From Strigamia acuminata (Eukaryota; Arthropoda; Chilopoda; Geophilomorpha; Linotaeniidae), in contig OX442316.1 in the NCBI GenBank assembly GCA_949358305.1, forward strand, positions 2,542,001-2,606,000: 64,000 bases of DNA, written 5' to 3'. Positions within the stretch are counted from its first letter, which is position 1, and every line of letters begins with the position of its first letter. The notes beneath the pieces were generated by a model. It was not told where the DNA came from and did no database searches. It worked only from the letters and a program-made list of their open reading frames with translations. Of this stretch, positions 1-11,900 are shown one piece after another. Made by a program: the position numbers and the translations under genes.

Positions 1-1019
1 TTCAGTTGTTTTCTATTGTGTTTGGAAACTGTACTAAATAAAAAAAGTTTTGTGTGTTGACATGAAGCATTGTTACTGTGTTGTAAATATACAAACAGTA
101 AGATTAATTATTTATTATTACCACTTGTATTAACCTGTTTTATATATTTAAGTTATTTCCATTAGTTGTTTTCAAAGAGGACAAATCTCCTAATTGCTAT
201 TGTTTTAATTATTTGTTCTCACTTTTGGTATTCTGGGCCCTGGTAAAAGATTATACTCTTGTCCCAGCGTTTTTGTACATTTCTTAGTTGGCATTAAAAG
301 ATGGCAGACGCATGTGCTAATGTTAACGCCTTTATTGGCCTTGAAAATTGTGGTTTGCAACGGCATCTAACCAATTTAAATAATAAAAACCAAACAAACA
401 TCAACAATATTAACCAATTTGAACTAGAAAAATCTGAAATTGGGCCATAAAAACACAAAATGCCTATGTCTTATTTTAATTTTTAGTAACACACAAAAAC
501 AAAACTCTAGAAATTTTAATTTGCTTGCAAACCACGTTTTAGATTCCCATGATGACGCTACCTACAGTAATAATTTTTTTTCATCACTCAGAATGATGTA
601 AATAGAAAATTAATCAATTTCCATCCAGATAATCAACGAATAACAACCTTCATTTAACTTTTTAACGTTTTGTTTTCTCCTCCATCGATTTATCATCTTT
701 GATTAGTATACAGATACACAATGTGTTACACACAATGAAAAGTGTACTTTATTTCTGCCATTACACACCATTTTTACTCCATTTTGACTCCTTTTTAGGT
801 GTTAAGATTTTTTAAAACGTTTATTTCGGTATCAACTATGTATAAAAAAATGAAGTCAAAAGACCAGCAATTATAAAGTTATACATTGCAATTCCCTAAT
901 AATATAATAATTATTCAATTTAATTTAATGCTACATATTTTGACATTTAAATCAAAATAAGCATTGTAAAATATATATAATTTTGAACCATATATGCAAA
1001 TTTCGTTCTGCGCATCTCG
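1..1019. other. AT-rich noncoding sequence
   Basis: No reading frame of useful length and no recognisable domain on either strand. The stretch is AT-rich with homopolymer runs. I see no clear terminal repeats or RNA gene in it. Confidence 0.6.
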
Positions 1020-2791
1020 GACAATTGTTCTAAACAAAACGTGTTTTCCCGACAAAATCCACGGACTCCTCAACTCACTTAATTTTCGCGCTCCGTCTTA
1101 ATCGTGTTTTGATCTGTAGCAATCCGTTTTTGTCCATCTGACACGCGATATTTTCTAAAATCGAACCCTTCGAAATCCGAAGGTTTTTTCTCGTTGTTTC
1201 GATCTCGTCAGCAAAATACTTGTCGTGTATCTCCCCTATCCAGTAAATCTCGACCCGGAAAATCTCGTTGACAATAATCCGTCACGATCTTTATTTCGCA
1301 GATTTCGCACGAATCGCATTGTACAACCTATGACTCGTAACGTTTTTCATACGAAGCCGGATCGAAAATGGATTCGCACTTACGATTTGTACTAATTACT
1401 ACGCTCAAAATTTCGTTTTTTTCATTTTCCAATCCGTTCTCGTTCTGCTCGATTTTCGCGTTTGGCTCAACCATTTCGGCCCCTTCCACCATTCTTCGCT
1501 TTCCAGCAGTACCTTCGGCTCAATTCCTCGAGTCAGCAAATCTGCGGCATTTTCTTTACCTGGTCAGTGTTGCCATTCATACGTTCGAGTGTTCTGTTTG
1601 ATTTCTTCCACTAGTCTCGATACAAACGGAATCGATCGTTTTTCGTTTAGCCAGCACAAGACTATTGTCGAGTCTTTCCAGCAGATAATTCGATTTTCAT
1701 CCGACTTTGACACTCTGTGACTGATATGGTCTTCGCCAGTGCAATCAGGGGACTGAAGACACTGGTTTGGGACGCATACTCATGTAAATAACGGAAACTC
1801 CCCTAATATTGGTTGGTTGGCCTTTATTAGTGTTGTCTAGGGGTATGGGGAATCCCGCTACACGTTGCGGGGGTGCCATGAAGGCACGCCGCACCAGCAA
1901 CCGACCCGTCACACACTGGGCGAGAGCCCAATGGGTGACGTGGTCGGTTCGACTAAACATTCTACTCTGTTTCTTGTTTCTTGTTTCTCGAATAAACGAA
2001 CTATCCGTAGCGCAGAATAAATGGATTTCACGTCGTCCCATCTCGTCTTTTCCCCAGCAATGTCTCGGTATTTTTAGACTTGTCAGCTTCGTAATCTGTT
2101 TACGCCAATCCATCCATCGTACGAATATTTCGTTTGGGATTTCCTCGTCCCATTCGGTTTTTAGCTTCCATAATTCTTGTAATATCAGCTTACCCGTCAC
2201 AGTAAAAGGTCCAGCCATTCCCAATGGGTCGAATATCTTTGCAACGAGCTGCACGATTTGATTGTCGTTTCGTTGCTCGAGTCGGAGTTGACATCTGCAG
2301 AATCTCTTCGCGTTCCAAACTTAACTGATCCTCGACTGTGTTCCAGACCAGTCCTACAACCTACTGCTTTGTCACGAGTTCGTAATCTGGATGTTTTTCT
2401 GCGAATTTCTGCCGCAATCGCTTCGAATTCGAATTCCACTTCACGAGTTCCATGTTGGCTGACTTCATGACTGACGAGATTTGCACATACAGTGCGTTTT
2501 TTCAGCTTCCTCAGTCGTTCGCATGCTGTCCACGAAATCGTCCACGTAAGATTGTTCTAATCCGCGTCTCACTATTTCTGGGTACTGTCCTTCGAATTTT
2601 CGTAAATGCTGTGCGATCGTGGCATTCAGCAAAAACGGGCTTAGGTGCTGCTCCAAATAACGCTCGTATTCGGCGGAGTATTCGTAATTTTGCAGGTCCT
2701 CGTATTGCTTCTTCGATCGAAGGACGTTCCAACAAACCTCTTCCGATGAAGTGTAGTTCTTCCGGTTTAACGGATCGATCTTTAAATTCAA
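1020..2791 (-). pseudogene. Decayed BEL/Pao retrotransposon pol fragment
   Basis: Read on the minus strand this is a broken pol of the BEL/Pao type. From 2791 downward there is reverse transcriptase with the active-site box YVDDF (near 2550). The connection-like block containing FDPLGMAGPF follows at about 2240, closely matching the intact BEL element at 48085-53978. From about 1700 down to 1490 there is the RNase H-type block DSTIVLCW followed by PGKENAADLLTRGI. The pieces lie in different frames, so frameshifts separate them, and a stop follows the residues EWQH just before PGKE. A foreign ~220-bp segment (about 1742-1962) interrupts the RNase H region. No LTRs or integrase are visible. It is a different, older copy than the intact element, with the family match seen at protein level only. 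Confidence 0.8.
1742..1962. mobile_element. Unclassified ~220-bp insertion in the BEL relic, with a long hairpin
   Basis: The BEL/Pao protein similarity stops after the residues IHLFCATDS and resumes at DSTIVLCW. Between them lies sequence unrelated to the family. It contains an imperfect inverted repeat at 1899-1949, arms of about 22 bp starting AACCGACC and ending GGTCGGTT around a GAGA loop. This could be a short non-autonomous element or SINE fragment. I cannot assign it to a family and the boundaries are approximate. Confidence 0.4.
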
Positions 2792-2799
2792 AAAACAAA

Positions 2800-3420
2800 A
2801 AAATCAGAATCAAATCAAATCAATTAAAATCCACAAATCTATCTCTATCTTCCTTCATCATTTGTGATGTGAGGGTGCTTAGAAAGTACTTTCAACCGTT
2901 TGCAGAACAGAATTAATTCAAACCTTCACCTAAAAATGAACAAATAAAACGTAAATATAAATTAAAAAATAAAAAATAAATTTTTTAATTTTTTAAAATA
3001 ATCCTACCAACTTGTGAGCTAAATGTAGACATGGACACAGTTGAGTGCCCCACACACTTCCCGACGTCGTAGCAGTATTCAACCGTTGCGTGCCCCAAAC
3101 CGATCCCGATCCCGATCCGGACGCAGTTGCCGTGTTTAATAGCGACGAACCTTAAGTTGTGCCCGGCTGCGCTGCAGTATTCAACATCGATGTACCCCAC
3201 GTGGACCAACCCCAAGGTCCTGCACCCTACAAATTAAAAATATGTTCAATTAAATTTTAGAGATTTTCTATTCATGAGCACCAAAAGTGATGTACATCGA
3301 TAATGACATAAAATCATTCACTTTTTGAGCTGGTCTCGAGGAATCATCGTCATTCTATCCAACATGGCCGTCATTTCTATCACTCCTGATGAGAAGTTTG
3401 AATAGTTTCGCCTGAACTTT
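2800..3420. other. Noncoding; short degenerate repeat motif
   Basis: No gene seen. Between about 3040 and 3200 (minus strand) a motif of the form GGGGYAC...GTTGAATACTGC occurs two to three times, so this may be a degraded tandem repeat. Confidence 0.35.
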
Positions 3421-3439
3421 TAATGGTTTATCGTCCTCC

Positions 3440-3605
3440 AGCTAAACATTTGACGTCTTATTTTCAACCTGTTCAACATTTGTTGCCTTTTTTTCAACCT
3501 GTTCAACATTTGGCGTCTTCTTTTCCACCTGTTCAATGTTTGCGTCTTATTATCAATCGGTTCAGCATTAACCGCCATATTTGCAACGTCTCATTTTCAA
3601 TGAAG
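3440..3605. repeat. Degenerate tandem repeat, unit about 36-39 bp
   Basis: About four to five copies of a unit built around TTTTCAACCTGTTCAACATTTG are visible between 3440 and 3605, with increasing divergence to the right. No coding function is evident, although the repeat keeps one frame open by chance. Confidence 0.65.
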
Positions 3606-3619
3606 CCAATTTGAGCCGC

Positions 3620-4960
3620 CGTATTTGAATCAATTGACGCCTGTTTGACAAACATCTAGTCGAACTCGTCTCTTTTACAATGACACTCGGTGTCTGGATG
3701 ACTACTGCACGAGCTTACTGTGGCTTCGTAAATCATTTCATGGGCTCAAACACCCATTCCTTCTTCGATCCAAGGACGTTCCAATTCCCTCAACACGTTG
3801 TCATCATCTCCAAATGATTTTCCTGTCACAAAACAAAATTTTAAAACAAAAAAAAAAAAACTTTTTTTCCCAAACTTTTAACTTGCTCGCAAAAGAAGCA
3901 TCGTCGACGGTTTCCCCCGTGTCTAATTTCCCTAATACAACCAAAACAATAATTAAATCATCATCTTAATTCGTGCAAGCTGCATATTCTACCAATTTTG
4001 CTCTCAATGTGTTCAAACGTCGCACAAGTTTCTCTCAAATCGTCGACTTCTTTTTCATTTTTGGTCTATGACGCTTCACTTTTTCTCCCAACGCTCAAAT
4101 CCTCCTCGTCCGCACTCTGAAACGAATCGCTATCCGTCCGTATCACCCATTTCTGAAACAGAAAATCTTTAACTTGTAATCAATCGACACGTTTTATCCG
4201 CCATCTTTATACAGTTTGGTAGCCCTGATGCGCCACCTAGAAATTGAAAATTGAATTCATAGAAAATAAAATTTGAATTCAAAGTTTCAATTTTTTTTTT
4301 CAAAATTCAAATAGGAAAACTTAAAATAAAAATGAAAAATTGAAAAAATAAAAATAAAATTGTTTTGTTCGTTTCATGACGGTGCTATAAGTATAAACAA
4401 TACGAGGCGCTAAACAATAATATGGCACGTAATTTCGTCTCGATCAGCACAAGGCGAGGTGAAGAGCAAGATTTTGCTGTTCGACATGCTGGGTTCGTTT
4501 TTCACGGTTTTTCACGTTATTTACTTGGGTTTGATTTCCAAAAGGTCGGTTGGTTTCATAAACACGGCTTTAACATTTCCGCAAATTTCTCAGCAGGTTT
4601 GAATTCTTTGAAAAATGATCCATTTATTTTCTAACGTGTTTTTTGCTATCGTTTGGTTCCATTTTAGGCCTACTTTAGGCCTAGTTTGAATTATACGTAC
4701 TTCTGTATTTCTTCAGTTATGTGGCAGTTGAGTATTTATTTGGCAAGAATATTATTTGATGCGCCTTTTGGAGCTTTTTGGTGCTTTTTGGTGGTTATTC
4801 AAAGTTTGGTTTGAATTTTTCATTTGAATTTGAATTTGTCTTGTGGGTTTTCGTGACATCAAGTGTTTAGTTTGGGAGTTTCTTTCTCAGTGGCTCAGAG
4901 GATGGTCATAAACTTCAAAAACGACATTTTCAAGCCAAAAAATGTATTTTCTTAATGCAG
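3620..4960. other. Noncoding AT-rich sequence
   Basis: No supported gene. Around 3767-3790 a short stretch (CTTCTTCGATC-AAGGACGTTCCAA) resembles 2710-2735 in the BEL relic, so part of this region may be further transposon debris. Around 4750-4800 there is a short GCTTTTTGGTG-type repeat. Confidence 0.4.
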
Positions 4961-5045
4961 ATGGAGAAATGCATTTGCAGATGAAAAAAATTCAATTGTA
5001 GATGAAAAAAATGCATTTGCAGATGGAAAAAATGCTTTTGCAGAT
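4961..5045. repeat. Left half of a 21-bp minisatellite split by the large LTR element
   Basis: About four degenerate units of GATGGAAAAAATGCATTTGCA end abruptly at 5045, where the terminal repeat of the minus-strand LTR element begins. The array continues on the other side of that element at 22574. The last four bases here, AGAT, are repeated at 22574-22577 as the target-site duplication. Confidence 0.8.
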
Positions 5046-5871
5046 TGTCGCGTCCTACCTGGTGATAGGTTTAATGAGCTAACGTGTATTACTTTACCTG
5101 TGATCTTACTAAATATGTAAATTACCCAAATGAATACTAAGTATATGTAAATGAACAAATAGGTTTATTCAATAGGCGTAAGCCTTAAAATACACTCAGT
5201 ATAAAACTAGAGTCGACTTGGTCAGAGTCGAACAAAGGATTTCTCAAGATGGCGTCGTCGGTTCCGCGTGGTCGGCGGAACAAAGGCGGCGTCTCGAGTT
5301 GTCGTAAATTCGTCACGGATTCGTCGTTCACGGACGCGGTGGAATGCTCTTTCGAGTCTTCTATCCGTGCCTGTTGTCTAGGGGTTGGTTTTAGCGTCGC
5401 AAGGCTCCGTCCAGAAACGTGGAGTTTCTTACAGGGCACTCGGACACTTCGCAATGGAAATAATCGTGGGTCGCAATGGAAATAATCGTGGGTCGATTAT
5501 TTAGTGTGAATCCACAAGGGTTATTTTCCTGCTTTCGCGGAGAAATAACACACAGTGTAAATTCGTGAGAGTTACAGTTGCACTGGAATCAGCGGTCCTC
5601 TATCAATCCTAACTTTTGGTGGAGTTGGCCTGACGGTGAGGTAGTTGCTGTGTTCTTGGTGTCGTTTGTGTAAGTTCTGCTTTTAGGCGGGAAATTCTCC
5701 CTTTTATGGGTCAGTGTGAGGGGCCGGCGCAGCCAATGGGGGCTTGCCACCCGACGCCTCACTCCCCTCGGGGCACACACCTGCTCATGGAGAGGCGGAG
5801 CCAACACGAGGGGAACGACCGGTCTATTGCAGTGAGTTGGAGAGAAATATTTAACCCCCATGCTCACCACA
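5046..5871 (-). repeat. 3' LTR of the large minus-strand element
   Basis: Direct repeat of 21751-22573. It carries a 22-bp tandem duplication at about 5453-5496 (AATGGAAATAATCGTGGGTCGC twice) that is absent from the other copy, and lacks the 19 bp found in the other copy near 22521. Both copies keep the same roughly 89-codon open frame on the minus strand, which I regard as incidental. Confidence 0.85.
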
Positions 5872-5902
5872 CGTCCTTCCCCCAGCTTTGAACACGGGGT
5901 GT

Positions 5903-8900
5903 TCACAAGCGATCCCTAACTCTCCTCCAGCTCTCAGCCCGTGGTAAAGTATAATCAAAACTTAAGGCTGATGCCGGGATGTGAGGTGTCGGGAATAATC
6001 GGTTTCCATTGAGAATAGAGCGTGGGTCGCTTTGGTCATTCATGGAGAACCAAACATGTTTATTTTTTGGTTTGGATGTTGTTTTGGTCTGTGTACGCCT
6101 CGAGTATGTGAGGAATACAACAAGATTTTCACTGTTGTTGTGGGGGGTTGATGTCTCTATGGTAATGGTCAGTACAAATGGGCTAGCCATCTGAGTTGGA
6201 ATTGACTTTGGTGCTTTCGTTACTCTGGGTTGATTCTGTGAGTTCCGTGATGAGTCTTGTTGCTCGCGATTGTCAGTCGATGGTGAAGTTGTTGAGGGCC
6301 CAACTGCAACTGGTGAAATGACACACCAGGGATTGATTGGCTCTTGGCTAGCTGATGTGGGTGGCCGAGACAGTCGGTATTTGTCGGCTGTTGCTACATC
6401 CTTCCTCGGGAAATTTTCTACCATCAGAATTTGTTGCGTTCCTGTCTCTGACTTGGCCTTGTTATGTGTCAAACCATAGCAGATGTTGCTGGTCGAGGAG
6501 ACCATTTGGCCATTACCAGGTCTCAATGACGGAGGTATTCTTATACTTCCTTGATTAATGGTGGTCCATGCTTCTTTCGCCATCCATTGTAGGAGCGATT
6601 GGGTTATCGCCCAGTTGACGTGGGCTATTTGAGCGGGGTCGGTCTGAGTCAAAGCCAGCTTGGCAGCTGCTGGATCCTCAAACTTAGTCTGGTAAGCCTG
6701 CAGTTCTCCCAAGGTGGGATTTGTTGCTTCTCTTCGGTTCCGAGCGCCGAGATCACTGGAAAAAAAATCAGATTTACTCACTTGTAAAGAATTGTAAATA
6801 TATAGGTAGATGGATTTTACAAGTTTGTAAATTAGATTTACAAACAATTGAAAATAAGTCTTTTCCAAACATATTTTCAATCTGGAAAGAGACCATTTCC
6901 GTGACTTTTTTTACAATCACTTTACAAACATTTTCAATTGTGTAATTATAAAATTTCATAATATATTTCCGATCTATTTCCAATATATTTCCAATAAAAA
7001 ATCTACTACCCTCCATTTTGAAAAATTTAAATACATGAACTCAATTTTTTTTTAAACTGTTTGATTTTTTTTTCAAACACCATTCAACAATTAGTTTTTA
7101 TTGATTTGATCACAATTTGCATGTTTTATTAACAGTTTTATTTAAATTTATTTTAATCTTATAGTTTTCTTTTTTCTTACTTTGACCTCTGCTGGAATTG
7201 AACCTGGGACCCTTCGTTCTAAAGCCCACTGCCCTATCCACTAGGCTAGCATGGCTTGTGTTGCGGTCTGTCAACACCAAACAGCTAGGAATGGGGTTGG
7301 GGCTATTTGAATTTCCCGCCTCTAAAAACTCAAGTGATCGTATTGTTAAATTCGTACGAAAACCGCGCTGAGAACACAAATCCGCACTGAAAACTATTGA
7401 TGAATGCATGGAGCATTGATGGGAACACCGATGATTAATATCCAATGGAGTGCTGAATCAATGGCTAATTCAGGGAAAGGCTTAACTACTCACAACACAT
7501 TGAAAACTAAGGTTGAAAATAGAAAACACGGGAGTTAACAAAAAACAACTTGTTTATTAAAAAGTTGGTTGAGAACTGAATAAAATACACTGATTACATT
7601 GGTTCCTGAGGAACCGCACATGCGCAGTACCCAATTACGGCACGCGCCAAGCCGATAGCGGCGAAATACAGATACACAAGAAACTCCGTTGTCATAGCAA
7701 CGGAGGAAACGAAATCACAGCAAAGTTGTATTTACATAAAAACTGCACGAAATAAAGATTGTGATACACTAAAATGACCACAAGAATACCAGGAATAAAA
7801 TATCTAATCACAACAATAAGATCAGAAGAGTATAACAGTGCAAACGGAACGAAAACAATGATCGTCAAGCAGACGATCGAGACAGCCAATCAGCGTCAAA
7901 CAAAATGATGCAATCAAAACATTTGAATTCCGAACGGAATAAAAATGCAAAATTAGCATAGAATACAGGTGAAAACACTTCGAAATGAAATAGTAAATGC
8001 AGATTATAAGAATATAAAATACAAAAATAACGGTTACATTGTGTAATCGTCGCTTGGGACAAACATGGCGATCGGCGAACAAAACAAAGGTGTTGGATCA
8101 AACATGGCGTCCGGCGAACATTGCAAAAGCGACAAAACAATTTGAAATTGGAATAAAAGGCACTTAATGTAAATAACGAATAAAGTAGTGATTAAATTAC
8201 AAGAGTAATTAATAATTCCCATTACAAAATACTGAATTAATACACACAAGTTTAAATAATACGAAAATGTTGATTGAACCGAACATTCTCGGCTACGCTT
8301 TTACGGCAGCCGACAACGAACGTTTGAAACAACCGATCGAAGCATTTTGGGCAGTTCTAATGCATCCAGAAAGAAAGATCAGACCCGAATTAGTCTGAAA
8401 CAATAATAAAACAAACTCCAAATGAGTTTTAAAGCACTAAACGAAAGGTTAGAAGACGGAAGCAAAAGTCCGCTAGGAACCGAAAAATGACGTATCGAGC
8501 ATCGCAAATGTATGCCAGAAAACGAAGAAAACATTAGAACTGCACGCAATAAACACAAAATCATGGAAAATTAATAGAAAGGTTCATAAATGCACTCAAA
8601 AAGACACGAATAAAATAATAGCAAAGTATTAACACTACATTAAATTGAAAAGTGACAATAAAAATCAGTGAAAAACATTTTAATAAGTCAAAATTCCTGT
8701 AAAGTGAAAAATATCAATTAATTATGAAAAATAAAACACTAAAGGAAAATTAAACAAATAAAAGCAATTAGTAATATTTATTGACACAATCTCAGCACAA
8801 CAATTCTTCCACGCTGTCTTGCAACAGCTTGTAATAGTTTAATGCATAACTTCCTATAAATAGTAACTTCTTTGTTAAATAATCTATTTGAGATTCATTG

Positions 8901-11900
8901 TATTAAAAATACAATCAATCTCACATTGATTACCGTCGATGAAACAATCCGACTCCTGGAGTCAGATTGTTTCATCGACGGTACGTTTCATCGACACGAA
9001 TTTTTCCGTCCCTGCGCTCTGATTGGCCCGATTTCATATTGTCCATGTCGGTTCGAAATTGGACCGTTTTATACATTATTTTCTCTTCTGAGTTGAGATT
9101 TGATACAATTTTATTGTTCCTGACTGTATTTTACCTTGTTCTTGTTACATTTCAGATATTTAAATGTTACATTTAAATTTCAGGTATTTTCTTGCTTTTA
9201 CATTATTTTTACAATCATTGTGAAATGAAGTTTACAATACATATCCATCCAAAAGAAAATTGATTGGAAATATAACATTGGAAACAAAAGATTTACAACT
9301 AATTGAAAATATGACTTTTCATCTCTAGGATTTACTACACATTTTCAGAAGTTTGGAAATATATAAATATTTCCAACATATTTCCAACAAATTTCCGCAT
9401 CATAGTAAATTCAACTTTTCCATATAAATTTTCAACTTAGAAATGTTTGGAAATATGCTTTTTTTTCCAGTGGATCCCGCTCCTCATACCACATAACGTT
9501 GGGGTGTGGTTTTGGCGCCTGAGGTGGCGGTGGAATGGGTGGAGCGCATAGGTCAGATAGCTGGTATCCGACTGGCGCATGAGTCGCCGCTCCTGGTAGC
9601 AAGCTGTCAGGGGGCGACCACATGATCAGTGCCGTGGCCTTTACCTCAAGGAGAGGTGGCCACTGCGGTTGGACCTGATGGGAGGTTGGCGCGATTGGGA
9701 CGCTGTTTGCGGACGACTCTGGTCGATTTGCAAAGCATTCACGAAGGGCATGGGTCAGCGTCTCGGCCAGTTCCTTTCGGGAAATGGGTTTCTCCAGGTT
9801 CGGTTCTTCGTCCAATACCATTCGTTCTTCAATGGTCTTGCACCATCCCTCTGGATCTTTCGGTCGGTCGAAGGACGACTCGATCACGGGTTTGACCCCT
9901 GGTGGGTCGAAAGCTTTGGCGTCGGTCGCCTTCTTCTTTTCGGCTGCCAAGGTTGTCCACAACGTCTTGATCCGTTGTCGATGACAGAACCTGCGTTTCC
10001 GGTTCCGTATGGTGTTGGTCACGACGGTCTGTGAAGCGGTTGTCGTGGTCTTTTGATTCGGGCGATGGACGCCCATATGTTTGGAGATTAAAAGGGGAAG
10101 ACGTTGCCTTGTCAGTCGCCTGTCTCTCCTGCTCGTCGACGTGATCACTCCACAGGTTAGAGGGCTCGGCTTCTTGATTGACCCGCCCTTCGTTGGACGA
10201 GGCAGGTAAAACTTCGACTGATCGATGGCCTCCTTGGTGGACGACCACTTGAGTTCTTGAGCCGGAACTAATTCTTTGAACTGCCTGACTGGCAGCGGTA
10301 TCCTTGGTCGCACTGGGCAGTCTTTGAATTTCTTTCCAAACTTGGTCGTTAGCTTTGGAGTCCTTGAATGGAAGATCCGTTTCCAAATTGTGAATTCTCT
10401 CAAGTATGTCGGAAATCCGTGCAATCAGGGTTTGATTCCACTTGCACCCATATCCATATGGTTTGCTCGGGATATTCTTTAATTTGTCCCAGAAATCTTT
10501 GAGTATTTTAAAGACAAATTGCATGCCCTTGTCTGATAATACTTTTTTCATGAATTTGAATCTCCGTGCTGTGTCGCTTAAATTCTCTGTGCTCTCCTCG
10601 GCAAAGCGTTTGGCCAGGGCGCCGATCTTAATCCGCCCAGTGGCAACATCTTCGGGATATTGTCCAATGAGAAAAGAAGTGTTTTTTCTCATCTTCGGCC
10701 AACACGTTAGTTTTCTGGCTCGGTAATGGGTCTGCGCCCTGTCTGGATGGCTGGCAAGCGGGAGCTCGTGTAACGAACAGAGAATTTGTTTCTTCAGAGT
10801 TGACTGCACTGCTATCATTCTAGTGCTGTCTGGCTCACTCCAATTGTCCTTGAAGTTTGGACATAGTTTGTCTTGCTCATAATCTGTTTTTAATGCTCCT
10901 CTCTCCATTTTTGGCCTTTCTTGATTTTCTTCCAAAATTATTGTTGCTTTCTTTATCTCCTCCCCTCCCAAGATGTCTTCGTCTAACTGATTCGCTCTCT
11001 TGAGCTCTGAGAAGGAGCGGTTAGCCACAAACTCTTTATTGTGGTACCTCATAGTAAGATCGGGCGGTCGGCGCTTCATTGCAAATGGTTCACAATTGGC
11101 CGCTTGACTCTGCGCCGGTCGGTTCCTTTTTTCTCTTGTCTTTTTTCGTTTCTCTTTTTGGTTTTTCTTTCTGATGGGTTTAGTAACTTGAGGAGTTTGT
11201 AACGTCCCAACTGGAGGTGGTTGAGCCCTTTTTTCTAGCTGTTTTTGTTTCACCGTTGCTCTGGTTTTTATCGGGCTGCGTGCAGAGGCCCCAATTTGAC
11301 GGTCAACTTTGGGATTATGCGACGTGTTTGATTGGTTAGGCTCATGAACGCAGTGTTTTAGTTTTTTCCTTTCATTCAGACAGAGGGTGCATTTATATTT
11401 GTTCATTGGGGATAACAATCGATTCCATTGTCTGTCTTCTCGCTCAGGATGATGTTCGTCGCATTTCTGTTTGGCATGGTGAGGATGATGTGTTTTATCA
11501 TTTTCAGAAGTGCTTTCTTCTGCTTCCTCCCTCTCCGAAATCGCTTGCTCCGGTTGTTCTGGAGTTGTGGCGGGTTGAGATTCAGCGTTGAAAAATTCGT
11601 CCTCACTTCCTGCCGTCCCGTCAGTTTCGTCAATTTTTTGGAATGTGTCGACCCCGCTGCCACCTTGGCCGCTGTGAGTATGACCTGCCCATATTTCTTG
11701 GCGAAATTCTGGCGAGTATGGCTTCAATTCCCATTCTTTTCGGTTTATACCGATACATTCTCGTTCATCTGTTGTACGACTCGCGTCAATTTGCATTTGT
11801 TGCTCCACGATATCATCCAAACTGGTTAAATAAGTGTTCGTGCTCGAGATGTTCATATGTCGACGTGCTTGGCTGGTGCTTGTATTTCTCGTACCATCTC

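Larger units (their letters stand above)
6754..9472. mobile_element. Non-autonomous CACTA/EnSpm-like DNA transposon
   Basis: The ends are inverted: CACTGGAAAAAAAA at the left and its complement at the right, continuing imperfectly for about 22 bp. A 3-bp duplication GAT flanks the element (6751-6753 and 9473-9475). CACTG termini with a 3-bp duplication fit the EnSpm/CACTA superfamily. Subterminal regions at both ends are rich in short recurring motifs (TTTACAAA, TTGAAAAT, TTTCCAA), as is usual for that group. Removing it rejoins the interrupted minus-strand reading frame of the host element exactly. No transposase is encoded; the interior is noncoding and contains a tRNA-like segment and a perfect-looking hairpin. 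Confidence 0.7.

Noticed and set aside
5185-5454. 89-aa minus-strand frame conserved in both LTRs of the large element
   Set aside because: Identical only because the LTRs are duplicates; no evidence of expression or family match.
7174-7254. Functional tRNA gene
   Set aside because: A- and B-box-like sequences are present but the acceptor and anticodon stems do not pair; better explained as a SINE head.
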